Shown in pieces: positions 34,687-43,636 of a stretch of 58,858 bases of DNA; positions within the stretch are counted from its first letter, which is position 1, and each line of letters begins with the position of its first letter. The stretch lies in assembly GCA_029261965.1 (NCBI GenBank), contig JAJDAH010000113.1, positions 1 through 58,858 on the forward strand. Reading direction: 5' to 3'. Below the pieces are notes generated by a model, which did no database searches, had not been told where the DNA came from, and worked only from the letters and a program-made list of their open reading frames with translations. Source of the DNA: Polyangiaceae bacterium. GTDB lineage: Bacteria; Myxococcota_A; Polyangia; Polyangiales; Polyangiaceae. Position numbers and translations under genes: made by a program.

Positions 34687-35910
34687 TCAGGTGGGTACGC
34701 CGTTGGCGATCAGGTCGCGCGCGACGTGCAGCGCTTGGATCTCGTCGGTGCCGCCGCCAATCTGCAGGAGCTTGGCGTCTCGCATGAAGCGCTCGACCTG
34801 ATACTCGCGCATGTAGCCTGCGCCGCCGAGAATCTGAATCGCCTCGAGGCACACGTTGGTCGTGACTTGCGTGCAATAGAGCTTCTGTGCGCTCGCTTCG
34901 GCGAGCGAAACCGCGAGCTGCTTCTTTTCCGCGTAGCACTGCTTGAGCACGATGTTCTTGACGTTGGTGTATGCGATCATCATCTGCGCGAGCTTGGCTT
35001 GGATGAGCTGATAGCTCGCGATGGGCTCTCCCCACGTCTTTCGTTCCTTCGAGTAGGCGAGCGCGTCCTCGAGCACTCGCTCGATGATGCCGAGGCACAT
35101 GTGGCCGACGCCCGTTCTTTCCCCCTTGAAGACGTCGATGACTTGCCCATGGGCGGGCTCCGCCTCTTTTCCTCCGAGGAGGTTGTCGCGTCCGACTTCG
35201 ACGTCGTCGAGGAAGATTTCGCCCGTGGGTGAGCTGTGCATGCCCATCTTTTCGAGCGGCTTTCCCGTGGTGAGACCCTTCGTGCCGCGTTCGAGCACGA
35301 AAGCCTGAGGTGGCCTCGTCCCTTCGGCTTCGCCCGGGATGTCGAGCTTGGCGTACACCACCATCACGTCGGCTTTCGGTGCGTTCGTGATGAACGTCTT
35401 CGAGCCGTTGATGACGTATTTGTCGTCGCTTACCTTGCGTGCCTTGGTTCTCATTCCGAAGGCGTCGGAACCCGAACCCGGCTCGGTGATCGCCCAAGCC
35501 CCGATCTTGTCGAGACAGAGCACCGGGCCCGCCCATTTTTTCTTCTGTTCGAGGGTCCCGCGGCGCATGAGCGTCTGCCCACACAGACCGACCGAGGCGC
35601 CGAACGCCATGGTGAAACCCGGATTGCATCGAGACAGCTCGATGGCCAGGATGGCGGCGAGGTACGGATCCTGAGAGCCGAAACCTCCGCTCTTCGAGCC
35701 CTGGCTTCCGGATGCGGCTTCGGTCTCGGCCTTGTCGAGCGCGCCGGCCACCATCTCTTTGAGGCCGATCATTTTCGCGAGCTTTCGCATGGGACCGTAG
35801 GGCTCCATGGTGTTGTCCTCGAGCGCTCGGGTGTGCGGTTCGATCTCCTTTTGCACGAACTGTCGAAACGCGCTGCGGATTTGTTTCTGCTCTTCGGTCC
35901 AGTCGAACAT
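34687..35910 (-). CDS. Acyl-CoA dehydrogenase (isovaleryl/long-chain-type active site)
   Basis: ACAD of 407 residues (ATG 35910, MFDWTEEQKQIRSAFRQFV). FAD-contact motifs are complete (AWAITEPGSGSD, YVINGSKTFITN). The C-terminal Glu site is Gly (QIGGGTDEIQ), but a Glu is present at the helix-G position (KGERTGVG), the arrangement of isovaleryl- and long-chain ACADs, so it should be active. It carries an inserted Ser/Gly-rich loop near residue 65 (AASGSQGSKSGGFGSQ). It is last in an LLM-MerR-ACAD operon; its ATG shares a base with the MerR stop (TGATG). Confidence 0.9.
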   Translation of the reverse strand: MFDWTEEQKQIRSAFRQFVQKEIEPHTRALEDNTMEPYGPMRKLAKMIGLKEMVAGALDKAETEAASGSQGSKSGGFGSQDPYLAAILAIELSRCNPGFTMAFGASVGLCGQTLMRRGTLEQKKKWAGPVLCLDKIGAWAITEPGSGSDAFGMRTKARKVSDDKYVINGSKTFITNAPKADVMVVYAKLDIPGEAEGTRPPQAFVLERGTKGLTTGKPLEKMGMHSSPTGEIFLDDVEVGRDNLLGGKEAEPAHGQVIDVFKGERTGVGHMCLGIIERVLEDALAYSKERKTWGEPIASYQLIQAKLAQMMIAYTNVKNIVLKQCYAEKKQLAVSLAEASAQKLYCTQVTTNVCLEAIQILGGAGYMREYQVERFMRDAKLLQIGGGTDEIQALHVARDLIANGVPT

Positions 35911-36665
35911 CAGGGGCTCCCTTTCATTCCTTCGGAAAGCTGACGAACTGCGCGCTTGATGAACTTGTTGTGGAGCGCCCGAATGATCTCGTTGGCGCCG
36001 CGCACCCACACCTTAGCGACCTTGGCGACGTCTTCGCCACCCATGGACCCGGCGATTCCGGCCACGGCGAACTCGACTTCCTTTTCGACGAGGCGCTCCA
36101 TGGCGTTGCGATAGATCGCCATCTGCTCGACCCCGAAACCCCGCTCCGCCGTCAACCCGGCGTCCCGCATCTGCGCCAGTTGCTCGACGATGCTCACGTC
36201 GTCGATCGAGTACACGCGGCGTCCCTTCGTCTTCTTCGGAGTCAGGACTTCGAGCTCCTCGAGCTTGCGTAGGTCTTTTCTGGTGAGGCTCGTGCGTTCG
36301 AGCAGAACCTTCTCTTCGACCTCCACCTCGCTCGAGGTGACCGTGCGATTGCGCGCGACGAAAGACTCGCGGATCTGTGCTGGCGACGACCCGCTCGCGA
36401 CGAGCTTCTTGATGACGCGGAGCGGAAGAAACGACGATTCCTGGAGCTCACGAATCAACGTCACCCACTCGACGGTAACCACGTCGTAGTAGGCCATGTT
36501 GCGGCTCGTCTTCACCGGCTTCGGTAAGAGGCCTTCGCTCAAGTAGTAGGTGATGACGCTCGGCGCTACACCCGCGCGCCGGGCGACCTCGCCGATCTTG
36601 AGTCGCTCCGGCGCGACGGACGCCGAGCTAGCTGCTTTGCGACGGCTGATACCGACTCCGCTCAT
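35910..36665 (-). CDS. MerR-family transcriptional regulator
   Basis: A 251-residue regulator with a MerR-type N-terminal winged helix (LKIGEVARRAGVAPSVITYYLSEGLLPKP) and a second basic HTH-like segment (LTRKDLRKLEELEVLTPKKTKGRRVYSIDDVSIVEQLAQ), an unusual double arrangement. The long helical C-terminus has no Cys cluster, so this is not a metal or redox MerR. It lies between the LLM oxidoreductase (three-base gap) and the ACAD (one-base overlap) and is the prime candidate to bind the nested palindrome at 37855-37879, which faces both operons. Confidence 0.85.
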   Translation of the reverse strand: MSGVGISRRKAASSASVAPERLKIGEVARRAGVAPSVITYYLSEGLLPKPVKTSRNMAYYDVVTVEWVTLIRELQESSFLPLRVIKKLVASGSSPAQIRESFVARNRTVTSSEVEVEEKVLLERTSLTRKDLRKLEELEVLTPKKTKGRRVYSIDDVSIVEQLAQMRDAGLTAERGFGVEQMAIYRNAMERLVEKEVEFAVAGIAGSMGGEDVAKVAKVWVRGANEIIRALHNKFIKRAVRQLSEGMKGSP

Positions 36666-36668
36666 GGC

Positions 36669-37790
36669 TCAGACAGAGGCTGCGAGTTGGGCGGGCGCGC
36701 TCTGGAGCTTGCCCTGTTCTCGCAGAGGTTTGACGACTTTGGAGACGAACTTTTCCATCGACCGCATCACCAGCTCGTGATTGAGGCCGCCCAGTCGCGT
36801 CCAGCACAACACTTCGGTCATGCCGCCGTACATCTCGACGAGCTTGTGGAGCTTGTTCCGAACGTAGTCCGGGCTCCCGACCAAGAACGCGTGGTTGAAC
36901 GGACCGTTCTCGACGATGTCACGGAAGCTGATCTCTTTGGCGTCGTAGGCGGCGAGGAACGTGCTGAGAGTCCCGTGGAGGTTCTTGTAGTAGCCCTCCG
37001 TGTCGGGATATTCCTTCGCGGGCACCATCCGTGTAAACTTTCGGAAGTACCACATGCAGGCGTCTTCGAACTCGTCGAGCGCCTTTTCGTGATTCTCGTT
37101 GACGTAGACGAACGCGAGACCGCCGACCCGGAACTTCGACGGGTCGTGGCCGTTGCTCTTCAGTGCAGAACGGTACTCGTCCACCTTCGACGGCGGCGCG
37201 AGCAGCGGTGAGAAGAGCAAGTTGAGACCCTTTTCTCCTTGGAAGCGAATCGTGTCCGGGTTGAACGAAGCACCGAAAAAAGGAGGGTGCGGCGTCTGCA
37301 TCGGTCGGGGGCGAACCTTGATGCCCTTGAACTGGTAGTGCTTGCCCTCGAAGTTCACCTCGTCTTCGGTCCACGCCTGTCGAATGATTTCGAGGGACTC
37401 GTCGTACCGTTCGCGAGTTTCCTCCATCCGGATCCCGTAGCCCTTGAACTCCGCCGGCTGATAGCCGCGGCCGACCCCGAAATCCAGGCGGCCGTCGGAG
37501 AGTTGGTCGATGAACGCGAACTCCTCGGCGACACGAATCGGATTGTGAAACGGCAAGACGACGACGCCGGTGCCCAGGCGGATCCGTTTGGTGCGCGCTG
37601 CGGCGAACGCGCCGAAGACCTGAGTCGAGGGCATGACCCCGTAGTCGCTGAAGTGATGCTCGGCGAGCCAGACCTGATCGAGACCGACCTCGTCGGCGTA
37701 TTCGATGAGCTCGATGTTCTCGTTGAAGAACTGCTTCTCGGTGCGCCCCGCGGGCGATTCGAACAACTGGAGCAAACCGAACCTGACCAT
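36669..37790 (-). CDS. LLM-class flavin-dependent oxidoreductase
   Basis: Luciferase-like monooxygenase of 373 residues: TIM-barrel landmarks EYADEVGLDQVWLAEHHF, IRLGTGVVVLPFHNPIRVAEE, GRLDFGVGRGYQPAEF, then HPPFFGASF. Such enzymes use reduced flavin (FMNH2 or F420H2) to oxygenate or dehydrogenate a carbonyl compound, for example in Baeyer-Villiger-like steps. ATG 37790 has GGAGG seven bases before it; the frame upstream is rejected. First gene of the LLM-MerR-ACAD operon, and only 134 bases from the divergent ACAD pair with a strong palindrome between. Confidence 0.88.
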   Translation of the reverse strand: MVRFGLLQLFESPAGRTEKQFFNENIELIEYADEVGLDQVWLAEHHFSDYGVMPSTQVFGAFAAARTKRIRLGTGVVVLPFHNPIRVAEEFAFIDQLSDGRLDFGVGRGYQPAEFKGYGIRMEETRERYDESLEIIRQAWTEDEVNFEGKHYQFKGIKVRPRPMQTPHPPFFGASFNPDTIRFQGEKGLNLLFSPLLAPPSKVDEYRSALKSNGHDPSKFRVGGLAFVYVNENHEKALDEFEDACMWYFRKFTRMVPAKEYPDTEGYYKNLHGTLSTFLAAYDAKEISFRDIVENGPFNHAFLVGSPDYVRNKLHKLVEMYGGMTEVLCWTRLGGLNHELVMRSMEKFVSKVVKPLREQGKLQSAPAQLAASV

Positions 37791-37854
37791 TGATGCCTCC
37801 GTCTTTTCTCTGTGTTCCCCCGTGACCGGGGCGGCTCTTGCCAAGGCATATCAC

Positions 37855-37879
37855 AAGTAGTAAGTGGTACTTCATACTT
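37855..37879. promoter_or_regulatory. Nested palindromic operator between divergent operons
   Basis: AAGTA-gt-AAGT-ggt-ACTT-ca-TACTT: two nested inverted repeats sharing one centre, 18 of 25 bases symmetric, flanked by TCAC on the left and GTGA on the right. It sits 65 bases before the LLM gene and 46 bases before the ACAD pair, where it can control both. MerR and TetR families bind such symmetric sites; the MerR gene in the same operon is the likely binder. Confidence 0.65.
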
Positions 37880-37924
37880 TGTGACATTGGTCACGAAGTC
37901 GGCCCCCCGGCCAACGGAAAAGCC

Positions 37925-38938
37925 ATGGAATTCGCCAACGACGATGAGGACAGCGTCTTGCTCGGCGCGGCGGCGCGCTTCGGCGCCGACCGGTTGCGCG
38001 AAAACGAACGAGCTTTCGAAAAGGCGGGGAGCTACCCCACGGAGCTCGTCGCCGAGTACGAAGAGCTTGGTTTCGCCGCGCTCAGGCTCGACGAGGGGCA
38101 TGGAGGCTCCGACATGTCGCGCGGGATCGCCGCGGCGGTGTGGTCGGCGCTCGCCGAAGCCGATCCTGCGGCGCCACTCGGCCTCGACAGACTCGGCCCA
38201 GCGGCGAGGGACGTGCTCGAGGCCGATGGTGGGCTCGCCGAGCAGAGCGGCGCGTTCGAGGTAGCGCGAGATCTCAGCATCGGTGCGAAAGGTGTGAGCG
38301 GAATCGTGCCGTTCGTTCCCCGGGCGAAGGTCGACTGGCTCGCGCTTGCTACTCGGGACGGGCTCTTTCTCTTGCGCGAGCCGCCGGCGCACGCCACCGA
38401 GAGGGCTTGCGGTTTGCAAGCGTGCTCGGGCGTTACGGTAGTGCTCGACCAGACGCCGTTCGAGCAAGTTGGTGGCCCCGAGGTGGCTCGGCGCTCGATC
38501 GATGAAGCTCGGATTTTTGCTGGCGCGCTCATGTTGGGAGCGGCGCGCGACGCTCACGCCGCCGCGACCGAATACGCGCTCGAGCGGATCGCGTTCGGCA
38601 AGCCCATCGCTCATCACCAGGGTTTGGCGTTTCAGCTCGCTGATGCTGCCACCGAGCTGCAGGCGGCCGAACTCCTGTTCGGGGCGGCTCTGTCTCGCGA
38701 AGATCGGCCCGAGCTTCTCGCCAACGCTCACGCCTTCGTGGGCGAGGTGGCGCTACGGGTCGCGGAACGCAGCGTGCAAGTGCTCGGCGGGCACGGGTAT
38801 CTCTACGACCACCGCGTGGAGAAACGCATGCGCGACATCCGCTCCATCGCGTCGCTCTGGGGCGGAGCGACGGACAGCGAAACTTTCGCGGCCGAGAACG
38901 TTCTCGAGTTTCCCGATGCGCTGGAGGCTTCGACGTGA
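37925..38938 (+). CDS. Acyl-CoA dehydrogenase subunit without catalytic Glu (alpha-like), second copy
   Basis: A 337-residue paralogue of 9377-10465 with the same reduced middle domain. The C-terminal half is clear (YALERIAFGKPIAHHQGLAFQLAD, QVLGGHGYLYDHRVEKRMRDIR), but the catalytic-Glu position reads SLWGGATD. It is probably the non-catalytic partner in an alpha2beta2 dehydrogenase with the next gene, whose GTG overlaps this stop by four bases (GTGA). ATG 37925 is chosen; a longer frame from 37838 would run through the nested operator. Confidence 0.85.
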   Translation: MEFANDDEDSVLLGAAARFGADRLRENERAFEKAGSYPTELVAEYEELGFAALRLDEGHGGSDMSRGIAAAVWSALAEADPAAPLGLDRLGPAARDVLEADGGLAEQSGAFEVARDLSIGAKGVSGIVPFVPRAKVDWLALATRDGLFLLREPPAHATERACGLQACSGVTVVLDQTPFEQVGGPEVARRSIDEARIFAGALMLGAARDAHAAATEYALERIAFGKPIAHHQGLAFQLADAATELQAAELLFGAALSREDRPELLANAHAFVGEVALRVAERSVQVLGGHGYLYDHRVEKRMRDIRSIASLWGGATDSETFAAENVLEFPDALEAST

Positions 38939-40158
38939 CCGACAGATGCACCCGGATAGACGCGCGGTTCGACGCTGGTTTCAACAACGTCTTGTTGATG
39001 ATGCGGCAGTTCGCCAGTGAGCACCTCCGCCCGGCAGGACTCGACGCCGAGCGCACCGGAGAGCCGCTGCCGGTCGAGCACCCGCTCTTCGTCGCTTTCA
39101 ACAAGACCGGAATGCGGTTCGGCATGAACCCCAACCGAAAGAAGAAGAAGGAGGACGACGGCGCGCCGAAGGAGCCGTCGCGCTCCTCGCGAATGGGGAT
39201 TCTCGCCGCCGAAGAGCTCGCCTACTGGGACCAAGGAGCGTGCATGTCGCTGCCGGGCCCCGGTCTCGGCGGGCCGCCCATTGGTCTGTTGGGGACGCCG
39301 GATCAGAAAAAGCGCTACTTGAAGGACCCGTTCGTCGATCCGGCGAAGCCGGCCTGGGGCGCCTACGCGCTCACCGAGCCGGGCGCGGGGAGCGACGTCG
39401 CTCGCATTCGCACGACTGCGGTGAAGGATGGCGACCACTGGGTGTTGAACGGTGAAAAGATGTTCATCACCAATGGCGCACGTGCCGAGTGGGTCGTCGT
39501 TTTTGCGACGACCGATTCGAGCGCTGGGCGAGAGGCCCACCGCGCGTTCATCGTCGAAAAGGGGACTCCGGGTTTCAGCGTGTCCCGCGTCGAAAAGAAG
39601 ATGGGGTTGACGGCGTCCGAGACCGCCGGACTCGTGTTCGAAGACTGTCGGGTTTCCGCAGAGCAGATGCTCGGCGGCAGAGACCAGGGCGGCAAAGCCG
39701 GATTCAAAGTGGCGATGAAGACTTTCGACATGACGCGGCCGGCGGTCGCGTCGATGTCGGTCGGCATCGGACGGTGCGCTTGGGAGCGAGCCGTGCACGT
39801 CGCCCGCGAGGCGTTCGGGCCGAAACCCAAAACCCCGCGCGAAATCCTCCTCTCGGACCGTCTCGCCGACGCTCGGCGCCGATTGGATGCCGCGCGCCTC
39901 TTGTGCTGGTACGCCGCACACAAGATGGATCACAGCGAGCCGAACACCGTCGAAGCATCGATGGCCAAGGTGTACGCGCCCCGGGCCGCGCTCTTTGCGA
40001 CCTCGGTGGCCATGGACGTGGTCGGGCTCGCGGCCGTCAATGACCACCTGATCGAGAAGTGTTACCGGGACGTGAAGATCTTCGACATCTTCGAGGGGAC
40101 CGGCGAGGTGCAGAGAATCGTTCTCGCCAGGCGCCTGTTCGGATACCCGTCGAGCTAG
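38935..40158 (+). CDS. Acyl-CoA dehydrogenase, catalytic partner subunit, second copy
   Basis: A 407-residue paralogue of 10467-11660. FAD/substrate motifs are intact (YALTEPGAGSD, WVLNGEKMFITN) and the catalytic Glu is present (IFDIFEGTGEVQ). It shares the Lys-rich insertion after residue 60 (MNPNRKKKKEDDGAPKE) with its paralogue. GTG start, coupled to the upstream partner gene. Two such pairs in one region imply two successive rounds of dehydrogenation or two related substrates. Confidence 0.9.
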   Translation: MTDRCTRIDARFDAGFNNVLLMMRQFASEHLRPAGLDAERTGEPLPVEHPLFVAFNKTGMRFGMNPNRKKKKEDDGAPKEPSRSSRMGILAAEELAYWDQGACMSLPGPGLGGPPIGLLGTPDQKKRYLKDPFVDPAKPAWGAYALTEPGAGSDVARIRTTAVKDGDHWVLNGEKMFITNGARAEWVVVFATTDSSAGREAHRAFIVEKGTPGFSVSRVEKKMGLTASETAGLVFEDCRVSAEQMLGGRDQGGKAGFKVAMKTFDMTRPAVASMSVGIGRCAWERAVHVAREAFGPKPKTPREILLSDRLADARRRLDAARLLCWYAAHKMDHSEPNTVEASMAKVYAPRAALFATSVAMDVVGLAAVNDHLIEKCYRDVKIFDIFEGTGEVQRIVLARRLFGYPSS

Positions 40159-40177
40159 GGAGACGAAAGGCGGCGCC

Positions 40178-41701
40178 ATGCTTGCAGCGGATGTCTTGAG
40201 GGGTCATGCCGAGCGCACGCCGGATCGCTTGGCGATCGACGTCGATGGGTTCTCGCAGATCACCTACGGTGATTGGGACAGGCGAAGCAACCGACTCGCT
40301 CGCGCTCTCGTCGAGTTGGGTGTCGCGCCCGGCGATCGGGTTGCGCTCCGGCTAGAGAATCGCGACGGAGTGGAGTATTGCGTCGGCTATTTCGCTTGTC
40401 AGAAAGCTGGCGCGGTCGCCGTGCCGATCAACACCCGGCTCGCACCTCGCGAAGCCGCGTACATTCTCGATCACTCAGAGCCGCGCGTGATTCTGGGCCA
40501 CGCCGAGGATCGCCAACGCATTGCCGCGACGGCGGGCAGCGCCAAACACTCGGCGCGCCTGGTTCTGCGCGGCGGGGTGGGAGAAGAGTCGTGGAACGAG
40601 CTCGAAGACGCCGAGTCGTCCGACGAGTTTCAGGTCGAACGAGCCCCCGACGATCTGGCCGACATTCTCTACACCTCCGGAACCACCGGACGCCCCAAAG
40701 GCGTCGCGAGCACGCACTCCGACGTCGCGGCGATCGCCAAAGGGCGCGCCGCTCAGATGTTTGCCGGGGCGACCTTTCTTCATGCATTCCCGCTCTACAC
40801 CTTCGCCGGCACACACGGGATGACGATGCTGGGTTTGAGCGGCGGAATGACGACGGTCGTCCAGCCGCGGTTCGACCCAGCCCGGTTCCTCGCGCTGATT
40901 TCCGAGCGCTCGGTCAATCTGATGTACGTCGCTCCGGCGATGATCTTGCTGATGATCGACCACCCCGACGCCAGCAAGCACACCTACGACACCTTGAAGA
41001 TGATTCTCTACGGGAGCGCACCGATGCCACCGGATGCCATCCCGCGTCTCGCCAAAGTGTTCAAGGAAGCCTTTCAGGTGAACGTCTACGGCCTGACCGA
41101 GGCAGGAAGCGCTGCTTGTTCGCTCCCGCCGCACGAGGCGCTCGAGCGCCCGGGTTCGATAGGCAAACCGCTGCCGCCGACCGAAGTCAGCATTCGCAAC
41201 GACGCCGGCGACCCGGTGCCGGACGGGGAGCACGGGGAGATCTGGATGCGCGCGGCGCACGCCAGACGTCGCTACTTCAAGGACGACGACGCCACGGCGC
41301 GCACCTGGACGGAGGATGGGTGGCTCAAGACCGGTGACGTCGGCCACTTCGACGCCGACGGCTACCTCTACCTCGACGACCGAAAAAAGGACGTCATCGT
41401 GCGAGGCGGCCACAACGTCTACCCCGCCGAGGTCGAAGCGGCTCTGCTCGAGCACCCGGGCATCCAAGAAGTCGCCGTGGTGGGAGTGGAGCACCCCGTT
41501 CTCGGCGAGGACGTGAAGGCCGTCGTCGTCACCCGGGACGGAACGATGATCGACCTCGACCAGCTCAAGGAGTTTTGCAGCGAGCGTCTCGCCGACTACA
41601 AGACTCCCCGCCACCTCGAAGTGCTCGACGAGTTGCCCCGAAACTCGATGGGCAAGGTCCTGCGACGGGTCCTGCGTGGAGAAGCCGGGGCCGTATCGTG
41701 A
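40178..41701 (+). CDS. AMP-forming acyl-CoA synthetase (FadD-like)
   Basis: ANL-superfamily CoA ligase of 507 residues: the phosphate loop YTSGTTGRPKGVAS (about 162-175), the YGLTEAGS adenine motif, the TGDVGHFDADGYLYLDDRKKDVIVRGG hinge region, and the C-terminal catalytic Lys in RNSMGKVLRR. It activates a carboxylic acid to the acyl-CoA that the two ACAD subunits upstream would use. ATG 40178 follows the ACAD gene by 19 bases. Confidence 0.92.
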   Translation: MLAADVLRGHAERTPDRLAIDVDGFSQITYGDWDRRSNRLARALVELGVAPGDRVALRLENRDGVEYCVGYFACQKAGAVAVPINTRLAPREAAYILDHSEPRVILGHAEDRQRIAATAGSAKHSARLVLRGGVGEESWNELEDAESSDEFQVERAPDDLADILYTSGTTGRPKGVASTHSDVAAIAKGRAAQMFAGATFLHAFPLYTFAGTHGMTMLGLSGGMTTVVQPRFDPARFLALISERSVNLMYVAPAMILLMIDHPDASKHTYDTLKMILYGSAPMPPDAIPRLAKVFKEAFQVNVYGLTEAGSAACSLPPHEALERPGSIGKPLPPTEVSIRNDAGDPVPDGEHGEIWMRAAHARRRYFKDDDATARTWTEDGWLKTGDVGHFDADGYLYLDDRKKDVIVRGGHNVYPAEVEAALLEHPGIQEVAVVGVEHPVLGEDVKAVVVTRDGTMIDLDQLKEFCSERLADYKTPRHLEVLDELPRNSMGKVLRRVLRGEAGAVS

Positions 41702-42495
41702 GCGACGCGGTCACCCTCGAGATCGCCGACCGCGTTGCGACGCTGACCCTCGCCCGCGAGGCCGAACGCAATTCGATGACCGCCGAGTTGCTCGACGCGT
41801 TCGGAGAACGGTTGGAAGAGCTGCGAAAGGCCGACGACGTCCGGTGCATCGTCGTGACGGGCACCGGAAAGCACTTCTGTTCGGGCGCGGATTTTCGCAC
41901 GAGTGCCGAGCTGATGAGCCGCAGTGGCATGAGCGGACCCGCGGGCATGCGCGAGTCGACGCGAAAAATCTATTCGTCGTTCCTCGGCTTGCTCGACTTC
42001 GAGGTGCCGACAATCGCTGCTGTCAACGGTCACGCGATAGGCGGCGGACTCGGTCTGGCGTTGGTTTGTGACTTCCGGATCGTCAGCGAGACCGCGAAGA
42101 TCGGAGCGAACTTCGTCCGCTTGGGTCTGCATCCCGGAATGGGCGTCAGCTTCTTCCTGCCTCGCTTGATCGGCGTGCAGCGCGCCGCCGAGCTCCTTCT
42201 CACCGGAAGGCTCATCACCGGAGCCGAGGCGGCGGACTACGGATTTGCGCTGCGCGCCGTAGCGGCAGACGCCGTTCTCTCCGAAGCGACAGATCTCGCG
42301 CAGGAGGTGGCCGCCGCGGCGCCGTACGCGGTGCGCGCGACCAAGCGCACATTTTACCAAGCGCTGACGAGCACGCCGGAAGAGGTGGTCGAGCTCGAGG
42401 CTTACGCGCAGTCGCTGTGCGCCAGCATGGCTGACGCCAAGGAAGGCATTACGGCGCTCTTGCAAAAAAGAGAGCCGAAGTTCAAGGGTACTTAG
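41698..42495 (+). CDS. Enoyl-CoA hydratase/isomerase (crotonase) family
   Basis: Crotonase-fold protein of 265 residues. Oxyanion-hole motifs are present (FCSGADFRT and GHAIGGGLGLALVCDF), then VRLGLHPGMGVSFFLPRLIG. One of the two Glu residues used by classical hydratases is replaced in the GLHPGMG segment, so isomerase or hydrolase activity is as likely as hydration. GTG at 41698 overlaps the ligase stop by four bases (GTGA). EchA20-like ring hydrolases of steroid catabolism share this fold, but that link is only suggested by the IpdAB-like gene upstream. Confidence 0.88.
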   Translation: MSDAVTLEIADRVATLTLAREAERNSMTAELLDAFGERLEELRKADDVRCIVVTGTGKHFCSGADFRTSAELMSRSGMSGPAGMRESTRKIYSSFLGLLDFEVPTIAAVNGHAIGGGLGLALVCDFRIVSETAKIGANFVRLGLHPGMGVSFFLPRLIGVQRAAELLLTGRLITGAEAADYGFALRAVAADAVLSEATDLAQEVAAAAPYAVRATKRTFYQALTSTPEEVVELEAYAQSLCASMADAKEGITALLQKREPKFKGT

Positions 42496-43554
42496 ATGTT
42501 TCGTCTTTCGATGCTGGCGTTGGCGGTTTGCTGCCCCTCGACCCTGGGTTGCTCCGATTCGGGCAGTGCCGACGGGGGTACGGGCGGTAGCAGCGGTGCG
42601 ACGGGCAACGCCGGGACCGCCGGCTGGACCGGCACGACCACGGTCGACTTCCCGACTATCGACGAAGTCCTCGTGACACCGGTTGATCGCTTCGCGGATC
42701 TGCCGGGTTACGACTTCGAACCCAAGTACGTGCAATTGGGCGACGTGCGCATGCACTACATCGACGAGGGGCCGCGAGACGGCGTGCCCGTGATCATGCT
42801 GCACGGTGAGCCGAGCTGGGCGTACCTGTATCGGAAGATGGTTCCGATCATCGTCGCCGCCGGCCATCGGGCCATCGTGCCGGACTTGATCGGCTTCGGC
42901 CGAAGCGACAAACCGAGTAGCGAGTTCGACCACACCTACCAGCGCCACGTCGCCTGGGTGCTCGGCTTCGTGGAGATCCTCGATCTTCAGGACGTGACTC
43001 TCGTGGTTCAAGATTGGGGCGGGCTCATCGGTCTCAGACTCGCGGCGGAGAACCCCGAGCGAGTTCACTTGATGGTCGTCTCGAATACCTTTCTCCCCAT
43101 CGGCGACGAGCCCGGTGTCGCCGCCGTCCCAGAATTCGTTCGGATGGCCGTCGAGAGCGGTCCGATAAGCAACGTCATCCAAGGGGGCACCGTTGGGGAC
43201 CTTTCGGCGGACGTGCTGGCGGCTTACGACGCGCCCTATCCCGACGACTCCTTCAAGGGTGGCCCGCTCGCGCTGCCGGTGCTCGTGCCGACGTCCCTCC
43301 AGGACCCCGCTTCCGATGCGAACCGCCAGGCGTGGGAGGTGCTGCGGTCGTGGCAGAAACCCGTTTTGACGGCGAGCAGCGACGGCGACCCGTTTCTCGG
43401 GCCGCTCGATCAGCTGTTTCAGATGGCGATCCCGGGCGCCGCCGGGCAACCGCACACGACGATCACGAATGCGGGCCACTTCCTGCAAGAGGACAACGGC
43501 GAGGACCTCGCCCGGGTCACGGCCGATTTCGTCGACGCGAACCCTCGCCCCTGA
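42496..43554 (+). CDS. Tethered lipoprotein haloalkane-dehalogenase-like alpha/beta hydrolase
   Basis: A 352-residue protein: a lipoprotein-type signal with a Cys in STLGC, a short GGTGGSSGATGNAG tether (about 27-45), then an alpha/beta hydrolase closely patterned on haloalkane dehalogenase subfamily I (DhlA): HGEPSW (E105), nucleophile D173 in VVQDWGG, halide-side W174, acid D298 in DPFLGP, base H328 in NAGHFLQED. The second halide-binding Trp of DhlA's cap is not obvious, so the activity could be a related hydrolysis. The ATG directly follows the hydratase TAG with no gap. Export of a dehalogenase-like enzyme as a lipoprotein is unusual; most are cytosolic. Confidence 0.8.
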   Translation: MFRLSMLALAVCCPSTLGCSDSGSADGGTGGSSGATGNAGTAGWTGTTTVDFPTIDEVLVTPVDRFADLPGYDFEPKYVQLGDVRMHYIDEGPRDGVPVIMLHGEPSWAYLYRKMVPIIVAAGHRAIVPDLIGFGRSDKPSSEFDHTYQRHVAWVLGFVEILDLQDVTLVVQDWGGLIGLRLAAENPERVHLMVVSNTFLPIGDEPGVAAVPEFVRMAVESGPISNVIQGGTVGDLSADVLAAYDAPYPDDSFKGGPLALPVLVPTSLQDPASDANRQAWEVLRSWQKPVLTASSDGDPFLGPLDQLFQMAIPGAAGQPHTTITNAGHFLQEDNGEDLARVTADFVDANPRP

Positions 43555-43636
43555 CGCCCCGATTGCGGCGCGTATCGTCAAAATATTGGCGCTCCAGGGT
43601 CGCGACCTAGATCCGTTCTTCTCGGGTGGAGGCACG

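Noticed and set aside
41596-43635. Open frame of 679 codons on the minus strand
   Set aside because: Opposite the enoyl-CoA hydratase and dehalogenase-like genes, whose catalytic motifs are intact; no recognisable protein in the shadow frame.
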